Assembly (NCBI RefSeq): GCF_023238205.1
Contig: NZ_CP096659.1
Span: 62,001 to 126,000 of the forward strand
DNA: 64,000 nucleotides
From: Halorussus limi
Lineage (GTDB): Archaea > Halobacteriota > Halobacteria > Halobacteriales > Haladaptataceae
Direction: 5' to 3'
This document shows, one piece after another, positions 19,030-27,859 of this stretch. The position numbers were made by a program, and so were the translations under genes. The first letter of the stretch is position 1, and every line of letters begins with the position of its first letter. The notes beneath the pieces are model-generated. The model was given only the letters and a program-made list of their open reading frames with translations. It was not told the DNA's origin and did not search any database.

Positions 19030-19416
19030 TCACTCGGTCACGACCACCTCGACCCGCCGGGTTCGCGGGCCGTCGCACTCAACGAACAGCACGGACTGCC
19101 ACGTCCCGAGGGCGAGTTCGCCGTCCTCGACCGGGACGGAGACCGATTCGCCGAGCAGCGTCGCCCGGAGGTGTGCGTCGGCGTTGTCGTCGATTCGGTC
19201 GTGACGGTAGTCGCCGTCGCTCGGCGCGAGGTCCGTCGCGAACGCCGCGATGTCGTCGAGCAGGCCCGACTCGGCCTCCTGAACGACGACGCCCGCGGTG
19301 GTGTGGCGGACGAAAACGGTGCAGAGTCCGGACTCGACATCGTCGGGCACTTCCTCGGCCACTCGGTCGGTCACGTCCACGACCTCGGTTCGCTCGTCGG
19401 TCTCGACGCTGAACAC
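19030..19416 (-). CDS. Secondary thiamine-phosphate synthase / YjbQ family protein
   Basis: The 128-residue protein matches the UPF0047/YjbQ family: HTTAGVVVQE in the first half, HLRATLLGESVSVPV in the middle and LGTWQSVLFVE near the end, with the conserved His residues. YjbQ can carry out a thiamine-phosphate synthase side reaction, but its true physiological role is unsettled. Single gene, convergent with the DppB-type permease. Confidence 0.85.
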   Translation of the reverse strand: MFSVETDERTEVVDVTDRVAEEVPDDVESGLCTVFVRHTTAGVVVQEAESGLLDDIAAFATDLAPSDGDYRHDRIDDNADAHLRATLLGESVSVPVEDGELALGTWQSVLFVECDGPRTRRVEVVVTE

Positions 19417-19599
19417 GTCGGTCGTTCGGACGCCGACGCACGTAGTTGCACCGGTGTTCTAGACACCTTTTGCTATGTTTGAGCAATATATATGATTCTT
19501 TCTCGACGTTGCACCCTCACGAACGCCGGTTCGGCCGGCCGCTCCGGCGCGACCAGTCGCCACTCCGCCGCGCTCCTCGTTCGCCGTTTCAGGTGCCAC

Positions 19600-19605
19600 T
19601 TTAAT
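19600..19605 (+). promoter_or_regulatory. TATA-like box of the 2-hydroxyacid dehydrogenase gene
   Basis: TTTAAT stands 24 bases before the ATG at 19630, the usual haloarchaeal spacing, and supports that start over an upstream in-frame ATG at 19492. Confidence 0.5.
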
Positions 19606-19629
19606 CCCCCGCGCCGAAACGACCCACGA

Positions 19630-20589
19630 ATGACCGAAGACGAACCCGACGTGGTCGTCCTGCGGAAGAGTACCCACGGCACGCCCGTCTCGGAGTACGC
19701 CGACGAACTCCGCGAGCGCCTGCCCGACCGGGAGGTCGTCCACGCTCGCACGCCCGAGGAGGAGCGCGAACTGGTCGCGAACGCTCCCGTCGTCGCGGGG
19801 ATGGAACTCGACGCCGACCTGCTCGACCGGGCCGAGGCGATGGAACTGTTCGCGTGCGCCTACGCCGGCACCGGGCACCTGCCCCTCGACGCCCTCGAAG
19901 ACCGCGGCGTGGCGGTGACGAACGCCTCGGGCGTCCACGGCCCGAACATCGGCGAGCACGTCGTCGGTAACCTGCTGGTCTTCGCGCGCCGACTCCACGA
20001 GGGGTGGCGACGCCAGCAGAACCGCGAGTGGCGACACTTCAAGTCCCACGAGTTGCAGGGCAGTACCGTCACCGTGGTCGGACTCGGAGCCATCGGGCAG
20101 TCGGTGGTCGAGCGCCTGCAGGGGTTCGGCGTCGAGACCATCGGCGTGCGCTACACGCCCGAGAAGGGCGGCCCGACCGACGAGGTGGTCGGCTTCGAGG
20201 ACGACGCGTTCCACGACGCGCTGGCCCGGACCGACTACCTCGCTATCGCCTGTCCGCTGACCGAGACGACCCGCGGACTCGTCGGCGAGGCGGAACTGAA
20301 GACCCTGCCGCCGGACGCCGTCCTCGTCAACGTCGCGCGCGGGCCGGTCGTGGACACCGACGCGCTGGTGTGGGCGCTCCGCGGGCACCACCTCCGTGGC
20401 GCGGCCCTCGACGTGACCGACCCCGAACCGCTCCCCGAGGACCACCCGCTCTGGAACTTCGAGAACTGCCTGATTACGCCCCACTGCTCCGGCCACACGC
20501 CCGAGTACTACGAGCGATTGGCCGACATCGTCGCCGAGAACGTCCGGCGGTTGGACGCGGGCGAGGAGTTGGAGAATCGGGTGATTTGA
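19630..20589 (+). CDS. D-2-hydroxyacid dehydrogenase (NAD-dependent)
   Basis: A 319-residue enzyme of the D-isomer-specific 2-hydroxyacid dehydrogenase family. The nucleotide-binding motif VVGLGAIGQSV lies near residue 145; catalytic-site segments are NVARGPVVDTDAL (Arg), DPEPLPEDHPLW (Glu) and HCSGHTP (His) in that order. It interconverts a 2-hydroxyacid and a 2-oxoacid with NAD(P). Homologues include glyoxylate/hydroxypyruvate reductases and phosphoglycerate dehydrogenases, but there is no C-terminal ACT domain, which argues against SerA. Substrate unknown. Confidence 0.88.
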   Translation: MTEDEPDVVVLRKSTHGTPVSEYADELRERLPDREVVHARTPEEERELVANAPVVAGMELDADLLDRAEAMELFACAYAGTGHLPLDALEDRGVAVTNASGVHGPNIGEHVVGNLLVFARRLHEGWRRQQNREWRHFKSHELQGSTVTVVGLGAIGQSVVERLQGFGVETIGVRYTPEKGGPTDEVVGFEDDAFHDALARTDYLAIACPLTETTRGLVGEAELKTLPPDAVLVNVARGPVVDTDALVWALRGHHLRGAALDVTDPEPLPEDHPLWNFENCLITPHCSGHTPEYYERLADIVAENVRRLDAGEELENRVI

Positions 20590-20699
20590 AAGCAGGGGAA
20601 GCTACACCGTAGGTCACGACCCCGACGCCTCCGCGGTCGCTCTGCGTTCCGCCCGCTTCGGCGACTATCTTTATCCGCGTCACTCCCGACGTTCGAAGC

Positions 20700-20927
20700 A
20701 TGCGAAAACGAATCAAACGAGTTCTGAACCGCGCCGAGTACGCCGCCGCCGGGGCGGCCGTCGGAGGAGCAATCGGCGGACTGTTCAGTCGGAACGCCGC
20801 CAGCACCGCCGCCAGCATCGGTGCGCTCGTCGGCGCGACGGTCGGCGAGAAGCGGGGGTCCGTCGATGCGGTCGTCGAACAGGTCTCGGAGGTCGGACAG
20901 ACCGAGAAACTGCGCCTGCGGAAGTAG
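20700..20927 (+). CDS. Small glycine-zipper-like hypothetical protein
   Basis: The 75-residue protein has a basic N-terminus (RKRIKRVLNRAEY) followed by two alanine/glycine-rich segments (AAAGAAVGGAIGGLF and ASIGALVGATVG) resembling glycine-zipper membrane-associated helices. A TATA-like stretch (CTTTATCC, about 20669-20676) lies 24 bases upstream. No known function. Confidence 0.6.
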   Translation: MRKRIKRVLNRAEYAAAGAAVGGAIGGLFSRNAASTAASIGALVGATVGEKRGSVDAVVEQVSEVGQTEKLRLRK

Positions 20928-20980
20928 GGCCGACCGCGGTCGGAGTCGGGCCGGAGGTGACGCCCTGCCAGCGACCCGCC

Positions 20981-21910
20981 TCAGCCGCCGCGGACTCCGA
21001 GCGAGACGAAGATACCGCCGAAGACACCGGCCACGAGCGCAGCGTACCACAGCACGGCGTCGCCCCGCGGGTCGGTGCCCGTCGGGTCCACGGTCAGCAG
21101 GAATCCGGCGAAGCCGAGGAGGAACACGCCGATTCCGACAGCCGCGACTCGTACCCCGGTGCGCGTCGGTCCGGCGTCGCCCGCGTCGGCCGCGACGCCG
21201 GATTCGAGCGCGTCGCGGACGGGGGCGTCCGCTCGCGCCGGAATCACGAGCGTCCGCGGCGTGCCGAAGGTCGCGGCCCCAGCGGCGTAGGAGAGTCGGT
21301 AGACGACGTACCCGCCGACCGACCGGCGGCGGACGCCGACGAGCGTCGAGCAGTCGATGTCGGTTCCCGAGTAGGTGAGTCGCCCGGCCGAGGCGTCGAG
21401 TTCTCCCTCCGAAGCGAGTACGGTCGCGAGCACCAGCGGGAGTATCACCGCCGCGCCGACCGCCGCCAGAAGTAGGGAAGGCGGGAGAACCAGACCCCCG
21501 AGCGCGAGGAACGCGAGGCCGCCGACCGACGCCGCCGCGAGCGTCCGGCGGTCGAGACCCCGAAACGAGGGCGCGCGTTCGCCGCTGCGGCCCGCGAGGA
21601 GGTGCGGTGCCGTCCGCGAGACGCCGAACGCGAACGCGAGCAGGGTCGCGACGGCGAGCAGGTAGTTGCCTTCGACCGCCAGCAGGACCGCGAGGCCGAC
21701 CGCGCCGAGGACGAGGCCGAGCGCGAATCCGAGGACGATTCCCGCCGGGAGCGCGACGAGGCCCCGGAGCAGGCGCGACTCGGCGGGCGTGTGCGACCAC
21801 GAGAACGTCGCCGAGTCGGGGTGAGCGGTCGCCGACTCCGAAGCGGCGGTCGGCGACTCGGAGACGGCGTCTGCCGAGTCGGAGGACGCGTCCGTCGGGT
21901 CGGTCGTCAT
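20981..21910 (-). CDS. Hypothetical multi-pass membrane protein
   Basis: A 309-residue protein with an acidic Ser/Ala/Asp-rich N-terminus (about 1-45), then paired hydrophobic segments near 48-95 and 125-165, a soluble beta-rich segment (GELDASAGRLTYSGTDI, about 170-245) that resembles a PH-like membrane-protein domain, and two C-terminal helices near 250-305. No catalytic motif. Convergent with the small gene at 20700. It appears to be a haloarchaea-specific family. Confidence 0.65.
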   Translation of the reverse strand: MTTDPTDASSDSADAVSESPTAASESATAHPDSATFSWSHTPAESRLLRGLVALPAGIVLGFALGLVLGAVGLAVLLAVEGNYLLAVATLLAFAFGVSRTAPHLLAGRSGERAPSFRGLDRRTLAAASVGGLAFLALGGLVLPPSLLLAAVGAAVILPLVLATVLASEGELDASAGRLTYSGTDIDCSTLVGVRRRSVGGYVVYRLSYAAGAATFGTPRTLVIPARADAPVRDALESGVAADAGDAGPTRTGVRVAAVGIGVFLLGFAGFLLTVDPTGTDPRGDAVLWYAALVAGVFGGIFVSLGVRGG

Positions 21911-21980
21911 ACTCCGACCGAGCGACCGAGGGGAGAAAGTTCCTGTCGTCTCGTTTCGATGTCGCGCTACACCGGTCGGC

Positions 21981-23015
21981 TCAGAGCCAGCCTTCGCTCT
22001 GTAACAGCTCGCCGTTCAGCACCGCCGCGCCCGCCGCGCCGCGAATCGTGTTGTGCGCCAGCGTGTTGTACTGGACGCCCGCGGGCGTCGCCTGCACGCC
22101 GCCCGCCGCGATGGTCATGCCGCCGCCCAAGGTCCGGTCGAGTCGCGGCTGGGGCCGACTCGGGTCCTCGAACACCTCGACGAGCGGGTCGGGCGAACTC
22201 GGCAGGTCGAGGCTCTCGACGGCGCGGAACGCCTCCTCGACTTCCTGCTCGGTCACGTCGTCTGCGGTCTCGGCCCAGACGTTTTCGAGGTGGCCGTCGA
22301 TGGTCGGCACGCGATTGCACGAGGCCGACACGTCGGCGTCGTGGACCGAGAGTCGCGCGCCGTCGAACTCGCCGAGGAGCTTCTTCGACTCGGTCTCCAT
22401 CTTCTCCTCCTCGCCGCCGATGTGCGGGATGACGTTGTCGATTATCTCCATCGAGGTGACGCCCGAGTAGCCAGCGCCGGACACCGCCTGCAGCGTCGAG
22501 ACGTGGACCCGCTCAAGTCCGAACTGGTCGAGCGCCGCGAGCGTCGGGACCATCGTGATGGTCGAGCAGTTGGGGTTCTTGACGACCGCGCCGTCCCAGC
22601 CGCGCTCGTCGCGCTGGACCTCCAACAGGTCGAGGTGGCCCGGATTGATTTCGGGGATGACGAGGGGCACGTCGTCGGCCAGTCGGTCGTTCGAGGAGTT
22701 CGACGAGAGGACGTAGCCCGCCTCGGCGAAGTCGGGTTCGACTTCGCTGGCGACGCCCGAGGGGAGCGACGAGAACAGCAGGTCCACGTCGTCGGGCACC
22801 GCGTCGGGGTCGGTCTCGCTGACGGTCAGGTCGGCGACCGCGGCGGGAATCGGGGAGTCGACCCGCCACTTCGCCGCCTCGCTGTAGGAGAGGCCCGCGC
22901 TGTCTTCGCTCGCCGTTACCGCCGCCAGTTCGAACTCGGGGTGGCCGTCCAGCAGTTGGATACATCGCTGGCCGACCGCTCCGGTAGCACCGAGAACGCC
23001 GACTCGTACAGTCAT
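21981..23015 (-). CDS. asd: Aspartate-semialdehyde dehydrogenase
   Basis: The 344-residue enzyme has the NADP-binding N-terminus (RVGVLGATGAVGQR), the catalytic Cys in KNPNCSTITMVP and a His-containing SASCNRVPTIDGH segment of the archaeal/fungal-type Asd. It reduces aspartyl phosphate to aspartate semialdehyde, the branch point to Lys, Thr, Met and Ile. I chose the ATG at 23015 because the Rossmann strand begins there; the frame is open to 23102 but that extension is unlike the family. It lies downstream of rps17e in the same orientation. Confidence 0.93.
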   Translation of the reverse strand: MTVRVGVLGATGAVGQRCIQLLDGHPEFELAAVTASEDSAGLSYSEAAKWRVDSPIPAAVADLTVSETDPDAVPDDVDLLFSSLPSGVASEVEPDFAEAGYVLSSNSSNDRLADDVPLVIPEINPGHLDLLEVQRDERGWDGAVVKNPNCSTITMVPTLAALDQFGLERVHVSTLQAVSGAGYSGVTSMEIIDNVIPHIGGEEEKMETESKKLLGEFDGARLSVHDADVSASCNRVPTIDGHLENVWAETADDVTEQEVEEAFRAVESLDLPSSPDPLVEVFEDPSRPQPRLDRTLGGGMTIAAGGVQATPAGVQYNTLAHNTIRGAAGAAVLNGELLQSEGWL

Positions 23016-23141
23016 TGTACCGTGGGTTCGGTGGTACGTCGATAAAACGATTTGGGAAGGCCGCCTTTTTGCGGGACGCGGGCCCGACGGGAGCGTCGCC
23101 ACTGGCGGTGAATCGACGAAGTTCGCAGGAACTCGACGGCG

Positions 23142-23315
23142 CTACTTCTTGCGGGTGACGTAGCCGGCGATGCGGTTGCGGACGCCCTTCGACTCGATGT
23201 TGGTGAGTTTCTGGACGCTCTCCTTGTTCTGGTCGAAGTCGGTCGTGAAGGCGTCGGGGTAACGCTCCAGCAGGATGCGCCCCGTCTTCTTGACGTAGTC
23301 GGGTTTGATTGCCAT
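23142..23315 (-). CDS. rps17e: 30S ribosomal protein S17e
   Basis: The 57-residue basic/acidic protein begins MAIKPDYVKKTGRILLERYP and ends in the typical basic tail (RNRIAGYVTRKK). It matches archaeal and eukaryotic ribosomal protein eS17 in length and sequence and is absent from bacteria, which supports an archaeal source. The frame extends upstream to 23438, but the family start is 23315. Confidence 0.93.
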   Translation of the reverse strand: MAIKPDYVKKTGRILLERYPDAFTTDFDQNKESVQKLTNIESKGVRNRIAGYVTRKK

Positions 23316-23489
23316 GGTTTGGTTTCCACGTCCGTAAAGTAAGTGCGTTGCGGTCTTCGGTCGGACAGGAGGCCGGTCAGGCGGGTCGAGGAATCCGACA
23401 GACCAAGGAGCTTCGACCACGTAGTCGAAGTATGTCACCCCGACCGACTGTTTCGCGTGACCGACCGCGACGTCGCCCTCTCAGCACCC

Positions 23490-24029
23490 ATGCCCACGTT
23501 CGTTGAGGAAGTCCAGACCATCACCGACGCCGGGGAGTTGCGCCGCCGACTCGCCGACCGAATCGACGCGCTCGGCGACGCGCTGGACCTGCTGGAGACG
23601 TGGACCGAAGAGAGCCGCGAGACCCAGACGGAACTCGCGTCGAAGTACGACACCGCCAAGCAACTCGCCAGAGACGAAATTCGGAACGCGGCCGACGGCG
23701 AGGACCCGAGCGACATCTCGGCGGTGGACCTGCTCGACCACGCCGCAGTGGACGACCAGACCAAGCGCCGCTTGCAGGAGTACAGCACGAAGCTCTCGGT
23801 CTACCTGAACGAGGAGGAGTCGTACGGTGCCGCCCGGTCGGCGCTGCTGGGCGCGCTCGACGACGAACTCGACCTCTACGGCCGCCTCCTGCCCGAACTG
23901 GAGACCGGCGAGACGACTCCCGAGGAGGCCCGCCAGCGAATCGCCCGGTTCGCCCGGGACGACGCGCTCGGACCGCCGAACCGGACCGCCGCCGACGTGG
24001 TCCTCGAAGCGGAAATCGACGCCGCGTGA
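23490..24029 (+). CDS. Conserved haloarchaeal hypothetical protein, helical
   Basis: A 179-residue acidic, mostly helical protein beginning MPTFVEEVQTITDAGELR. It contains coiled-coil-like stretches (ADRIDALGDALDLLETW; STKLSVYLNEEESY) and no membrane segment or catalytic motif. The frame is open upstream to 23343, but the upstream residues are low-quality translation of the rps17e promoter side; the ATG at 23490 starts the acidic, haloarchaea-like sequence. Confidence 0.65.
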   Translation: MPTFVEEVQTITDAGELRRRLADRIDALGDALDLLETWTEESRETQTELASKYDTAKQLARDEIRNAADGEDPSDISAVDLLDHAAVDDQTKRRLQEYSTKLSVYLNEEESYGAARSALLGALDDELDLYGRLLPELETGETTPEEARQRIARFARDDALGPPNRTAADVVLEAEIDAA

Positions 24030-24134
24030 CCGACCGTCGGAAAATCACGTTACTTTTCAGTCATTTCCCGTCTTGAACGGCGTTTCCCCTTCGTAAGGAT
24101 AATTATGCTGGGATAAACACGTCGAATCAGTACC

Positions 24135-24335
24135 GTGCGGGGAGCAGACCGAGACACCGACAGAGAAGCAGTCGACGCGGAGGACTCCGACCGGACGTTC
24201 GAGAGCGAACTCGAAGAACTCGTACTCCGGGCGTTCGGCGAGGGCGAGGACGTCGAAGGCGTCTGGGACCTCAAGTACGCGCCCGAGGAGATTCCGGACT
24301 GGACCGTGACCATCGACCGCAAGGACGGCATCTGA
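24135..24335 (+). CDS. Small conserved hypothetical protein
   Basis: A 66-residue acidic protein from the GTG at 24135, ending with LKYAPEEIPDWTVTIDRKDG. AT-rich promoter-like sequence (TAATTATG around 24100 and GGATAAAC around 24111) precedes it. It ends two bases before the convergent DUF447 gene. No known function. Confidence 0.6.
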   Translation: MRGADRDTDREAVDAEDSDRTFESELEELVLRAFGEGEDVEGVWDLKYAPEEIPDWTVTIDRKDGI

Positions 24336-24337
24336 GC

Positions 24338-24976
24338 CTACTCCGGCGAGTGGTCGCGGAGTCGGTCCAGCGCCGCGCGCACGCGGTCGTCGCCGCACTT
24401 CCGTCCGACTTCTTCGAAGTACGACAGGCGGTTTCGGAGTTCCGCCTCGTCGTAGGCGTCTACGTCCAGCCGTGACGCCGCGACGGTCGCCTCCACGACC
24501 GCGTTGAACCCCCGGTTTATCGTCGGCACAGTCTCGTGTTCGACGCCGGAGGCCACGGGCGTGAGCGTCCACTCCTCCCACTCGGTGTCGCCTTCCGCGC
24601 CCGAATCGACCTGCTCGACGCTCACCTCGACCCACGCCGCGGCCGAGTCGAGGACCGGTTGTTCGACCTCGAAGATGGAGAGGGTGGCGTCCACGAAATC
24701 GACGGGGTCGCGGACGAACTGGACGTAGCCCCCGCCCTGCCGGTGAAAGTTCCGCCGGGTCCGAGTGTTGCCCCACGTCCGGGCGGTCACGGGCGCGTCC
24801 GGAGGCCCGTCTCTCGCGTCGCCCTCGCCGCCGCCCTCCGGCGGATGGAGGCCGAGCGCCGCGACGTTCCACAGGTCGTTCGGGCCGAGCGTCGTCACCA
24901 GCGACTCGGTGACGCCCCGGAGTTCGACCGGCCACTCGGCCGTCCCGTCCCCGACCGACCCGCCCGACTCGCTCAC
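24338..24976 (-). CDS. DUF447 family protein
   Basis: The 212-residue protein has DUF447 features: PNDLWNVAALGLHPP near residue 30, a RTWGNTRTRRNF segment, and FVRDPVDFVDATL. Structures of this family show a flavin-reductase-like split barrel, but the biochemical function is unclear. It starts with GTG at 24976, overlapping the stop of the CitG-like gene, and is the last gene of the cofD operon. Association of DUF447 and CitG-like genes with C1-carrier or cofactor loci in other archaea suggests a cofactor-related role here (inference). Confidence 0.75.
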   Translation of the reverse strand: MSESGGSVGDGTAEWPVELRGVTESLVTTLGPNDLWNVAALGLHPPEGGGEGDARDGPPDAPVTARTWGNTRTRRNFHRQGGGYVQFVRDPVDFVDATLSIFEVEQPVLDSAAAWVEVSVEQVDSGAEGDTEWEEWTLTPVASGVEHETVPTINRGFNAVVEATVAASRLDVDAYDEAELRNRLSYFEEVGRKCGDDRVRAALDRLRDHSPE

Positions 24977-25815
24977 ACCGACACCTCCCCGCGGGTCAGC
25001 GCGACGAACAGGCCCGCGGCGGTCAGGTCGGCGGTCGTCCCCGGGTTGACGCCGTCGGCGACCAGCGACTCGGCGAACGCCTCGACGACCTCCGGTCCGC
25101 CTTCGAGCGCCTCTTGGGCCCGGACGCGGACGCTCTCGGCGGTCTTCGCGCCGTGCTGTTTCGCGACCAGCGTGTCGGGTTCCCGGGCGAGGAGTTCGAG
25201 GTAGACCCGCGCGCCGACGGCCGAGGCCGGGGCCGACCCCGCCAGTTCCGCGAGGCGGTCGGCGGCCCAGAAGGTACGCTCGAACCCGCCGGTCCACTCG
25301 GCGGCCACGTCGTCCTCGTCGTCTCCGAGCGCCAGCACGTCGAGTAGCGTGGCGCCGCGCTCCTCGACCGCCGGAACCGCGTCGCTCCCCCGGCGAACGT
25401 CCAGCGCCTCGGCGTCCTCCGGCGGGTCGTCCACGAACACGTCGGCGTGGTCGAACGCCCGGAAGAAGTTCGCGGCGTCCTCGACGGTCGTCGCCTCGAC
25501 CACGCGCGTGACGCCCTCGGGAGAGCAGTCCCCGTCCGCGGCGGCCCGCACGAGGGGAACGAGCAGGAGGAGCGCGCCGAACTGGGTGTTGCCTCCCTCC
25601 TGCTGGCTCATCCCCGAGACCGCCCGCTCGAACGCCTCGCCGACCGGAGCGCCCTCCTCGGCGGCGCGCAGGCCCGGCCCCGCGCCGACCGTGCCCGCGA
25701 GGAAGTGTTCGAATCCGAGGTCCGGGAGGTCGCGCTCCCTGTCGACGTTTCCGGGCTTGGGCGTGCCCGCGACTTCCAGCAGGAGCGCGATTTGAGCGTT
25801 CTGAGCGGGGTTCAT
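24973..25815 (-). CDS. Triphosphoribosyl-dephospho-CoA synthase (CitG) family protein
   Basis: A 280-residue all-helical protein with the CitG-family signature TPKPGNVDRERD near residue 17, followed by QQEGGNTQFGALLLLVPL and, near the C-terminus, VNPGTTADLTAAGLFVALT. Bacterial CitG makes the prosthetic-group precursor of citrate lyase, which haloarchaea lack; archaeal members are probably transferases for another cofactor. The GTG/ATG-stop overlaps on both sides place it firmly in the cofD operon. I chose the ATG at 25815, which overlaps the upstream stop. Confidence 0.82.
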   Translation of the reverse strand: MNPAQNAQIALLLEVAGTPKPGNVDRERDLPDLGFEHFLAGTVGAGPGLRAAEEGAPVGEAFERAVSGMSQQEGGNTQFGALLLLVPLVRAAADGDCSPEGVTRVVEATTVEDAANFFRAFDHADVFVDDPPEDAEALDVRRGSDAVPAVEERGATLLDVLALGDDEDDVAAEWTGGFERTFWAADRLAELAGSAPASAVGARVYLELLAREPDTLVAKQHGAKTAESVRVRAQEALEGGPEVVEAFAESLVADGVNPGTTADLTAAGLFVALTRGEVSV

Positions 25816-26594
25816 GCGCGCACCTCCCGCTCGGGGTCGGCGCCGCGCTCGTCGCCCTCGAACCACTCGTCCACCGCCGCCCGGACGCGCCGGAGGACCG
25901 CGGGGTCGTCGCTCGGTCGGCCGACGCTGACCGCGTCGGCGCCGTAGGCCAGATACTCCCGGACGGTCGCCTCGTCCCGGACGCCGTTGTTCGCTATCAC
26001 GAACAGGTCGGTCTCGTCGGCGACCGCGGCGACCTCAGCGACGACGGCCTCGGAGTCCATCGCGTCCACGTGAACCGCGTCGCCGCCCGCGTCGGCGACG
26101 GCGCGGGCGATTTCGGCGAGGTCCGCGCCCGGCACCTCGGCCCGGACCTTGACGCCGACTCGCGCGCCCGACTCGGCCGCGACCCGGACCTGCTCGCGGA
26201 GTCGGTCGGGGTCCCGGAGGAGGGCCTCGCCCGCGCCCGCGGCGCACATCTCGTCCTGTCGGCAGTGGGCGTTGAGTTCGAGGACGGCGTCGCGGTCGGC
26301 GCAGACTCCGGCGACTTCCCGGAGCGGGTCGAGTGAGGCGGACCTGACGTTGAGGCCCGGCCGGAGGTCGGCGTCGGCGAGCGCCGCGAGTTGCTCGTCC
26401 GCGAAGGCCGCGGGGTCGTCCGGCAGGAACTCCTCGCGGTCGCGTTCGACCATCTCGCGGGCGGCCGCTCGGGTCGGTCCGTCGAGCGCGATGCCGCCGA
26501 GGAAGGCCGCGCCGGCGAACTCGTCGGCGGCCCGCGCCCACTCGGCGTCGGACCGGCCGCTGAGGCTGGCGAGCGCGAGGCGGGGTTCGAACAC
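25812..26594 (-). CDS. Dihydrouridine-synthase-like TIM-barrel protein
   Basis: This 260-residue protein looks like a TIM barrel related to tRNA-dihydrouridine synthases: LNVRSASLDPL, NAHCRQDEMC-AAGAGEALL (the position of the catalytic Cys region), VGVKVRAEV, HVDAMDS, and VIANNGVRDEATV with ADAVSVGRP (FMN-phosphate-binding-like). It lacks the C-terminal tRNA-binding domain of true Dus enzymes, so a flavin-dependent reaction on a small molecule is plausible. It directly follows cofD with no gap and overlaps the CitG-like gene by four bases. Confidence 0.78.
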   Translation of the reverse strand: MFEPRLALASLSGRSDAEWARAADEFAGAAFLGGIALDGPTRAAAREMVERDREEFLPDDPAAFADEQLAALADADLRPGLNVRSASLDPLREVAGVCADRDAVLELNAHCRQDEMCAAGAGEALLRDPDRLREQVRVAAESGARVGVKVRAEVPGADLAEIARAVADAGGDAVHVDAMDSEAVVAEVAAVADETDLFVIANNGVRDEATVREYLAYGADAVSVGRPSDDPAVLRRVRAAVDEWFEGDERGADPEREVRA

Positions 26595-27605
26595 TCAGAC
26601 CACCTCCAGCGCGTCGGCGACGGCGCGGGACACGCGCTCGGCGTCCGCGTCGTCGGTCATCTCGGTGTCGGTCCGCACGACCGGGCGGTCGAGGTCGGTG
26701 TCGTCGGCCTCGTCCAGCACGAAGGCGTCGGCGAAGGGGTAGGCCTCGGCGACGCCGGCGGTCGAGGGGTCGAAGCCGACGCCTTCCATCAGGTCGGCCG
26801 CCGGGCCCGAGAACACCTCGTCCTCCACGAAGGGCGAGACGGCGACGACGGTCGCTCGTTCGAGGGCCTCGCGGAGTTCCTCCACGGCGAGCATCGGGCC
26901 GATGCTGGTCACGGGGTTCGAGGGACCGACGACGACCGGCCCCTCCTCTATCGCGCCGAGGGCGGCCGGCGCGGCGTCGGCGTCGTCCGCGCCGCGGAAC
27001 TCCACGTGGTCGACTTCGGGGCCGCCGCGGTGAGCGACCCAGAACTCCTGAAAGTGCATCTCGTCTTCGTACTCGTCGTCCGACTCCGGAGTGTGAACGA
27101 TGGAGGCCACCGGGTCGTCGCTCATCGGGACCACGTCCACGGGCACGTCGAAAGCGTCGGCCAGCAGGCGCGTGACCTCGGTGAGACTCCGGCCCTCGTC
27201 GAGCAGACCGGTCCGGGTCAGGTGGACCGCGCGGTCCCGGTCGCCGATTTCCATGAACTCGGCGACCCCGGAGAAGCGCCGCCAGCGAGCGATGTCCCGG
27301 CCCGCGGTCTGGGCCTCGTCGGGCAGGTAGCGCGGGCCGCCGTCGAGGTCCGCAGCCTCGGCGATGTCGTGGAGTTCCTCGTGAGTCTCGGTGGTGTCGT
27401 CGGCGATGCCCCACCACAGTTCGCGGTCGAGCAGGTCGCCCTGCTCGAAGAGGACGGTGTCTACGTCCGGGCAGACCAGCAGGCCGCCCAACTCCACGTC
27501 GTCGCCCGTGTTGGCGACCACGGTCGTCTCCGCCGGGTCGAAGACCGACTCGGCCCCGGCGAGTAGCTTCGGGGTTCCGGTGCCCCCGGAGAGAAACGTC
27601 GTCAT
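26595..27605 (-). CDS. cofD: 2-phospho-L-lactate transferase (coenzyme F420 biosynthesis)
   Basis: The 336-residue protein begins [17 protein letters not shown], the CofD phosphate-loop, followed by [25 protein letters not shown] and [13 protein letters not shown], all hallmark CofD segments. It transfers the activated lactate (or phosphoenolpyruvate-derived) moiety to FO during F420 synthesis in the cytoplasm. It is the first gene of a four-gene operon with the Dus-like, CitG-like and DUF447 genes. Confidence 0.94.
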   Translation of the reverse strand: MTTFLSGGTGTPKLLAGAESVFDPAETTVVANTGDDVELGGLLVCPDVDTVLFEQGDLLDRELWWGIADDTTETHEELHDIAEAADLDGGPRYLPDEAQTAGRDIARWRRFSGVAEFMEIGDRDRAVHLTRTGLLDEGRSLTEVTRLLADAFDVPVDVVPMSDDPVASIVHTPESDDEYEDEMHFQEFWVAHRGGPEVDHVEFRGADDADAAPAALGAIEEGPVVVGPSNPVTSIGPMLAVEELREALERATVVAVSPFVEDEVFSGPAADLMEGVGFDPSTAGVAEAYPFADAFVLDEADDTDLDRPVVRTDTEMTDDADAERVSRAVADALEVV

Positions 27606-27859
27606 GTTCCGAGGTGCGTCTTCCGGGTGGTAAACGCTTGTGCTGTCTCGCGGCGGGCCGACGACTCGGTGTAGCGCGGTCCCCCGCTTCGCACCGCAGC
27701 CACTACTTCCCCCCGCAATTTACGCGTCCGGGGGAAAGTGATGTAGCGGCGACTCCGGATTTACGCCTACCCGTCACTGCTGTTGGATAAGTGTGGACGT
27801 GATAGCTCTCGCTCAAAAAACTACATAATTATAGATAATGATGTTTATGCGGGGGAACC
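27606..27859 (+). promoter_or_regulatory. Intergenic control region upstream of the cupredoxin gene
   Basis: No coding frame is supported in these 254 bases. The right end is strikingly AT-rich (ACTACATAATTATAGATAATG, about 27821-27841) just before the ATG at 27860, in a region otherwise above 60% GC; it is the likely promoter of the Tat-exported cupredoxin. The minus-strand cofD operon promoter should lie at the left end. Confidence 0.45.
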
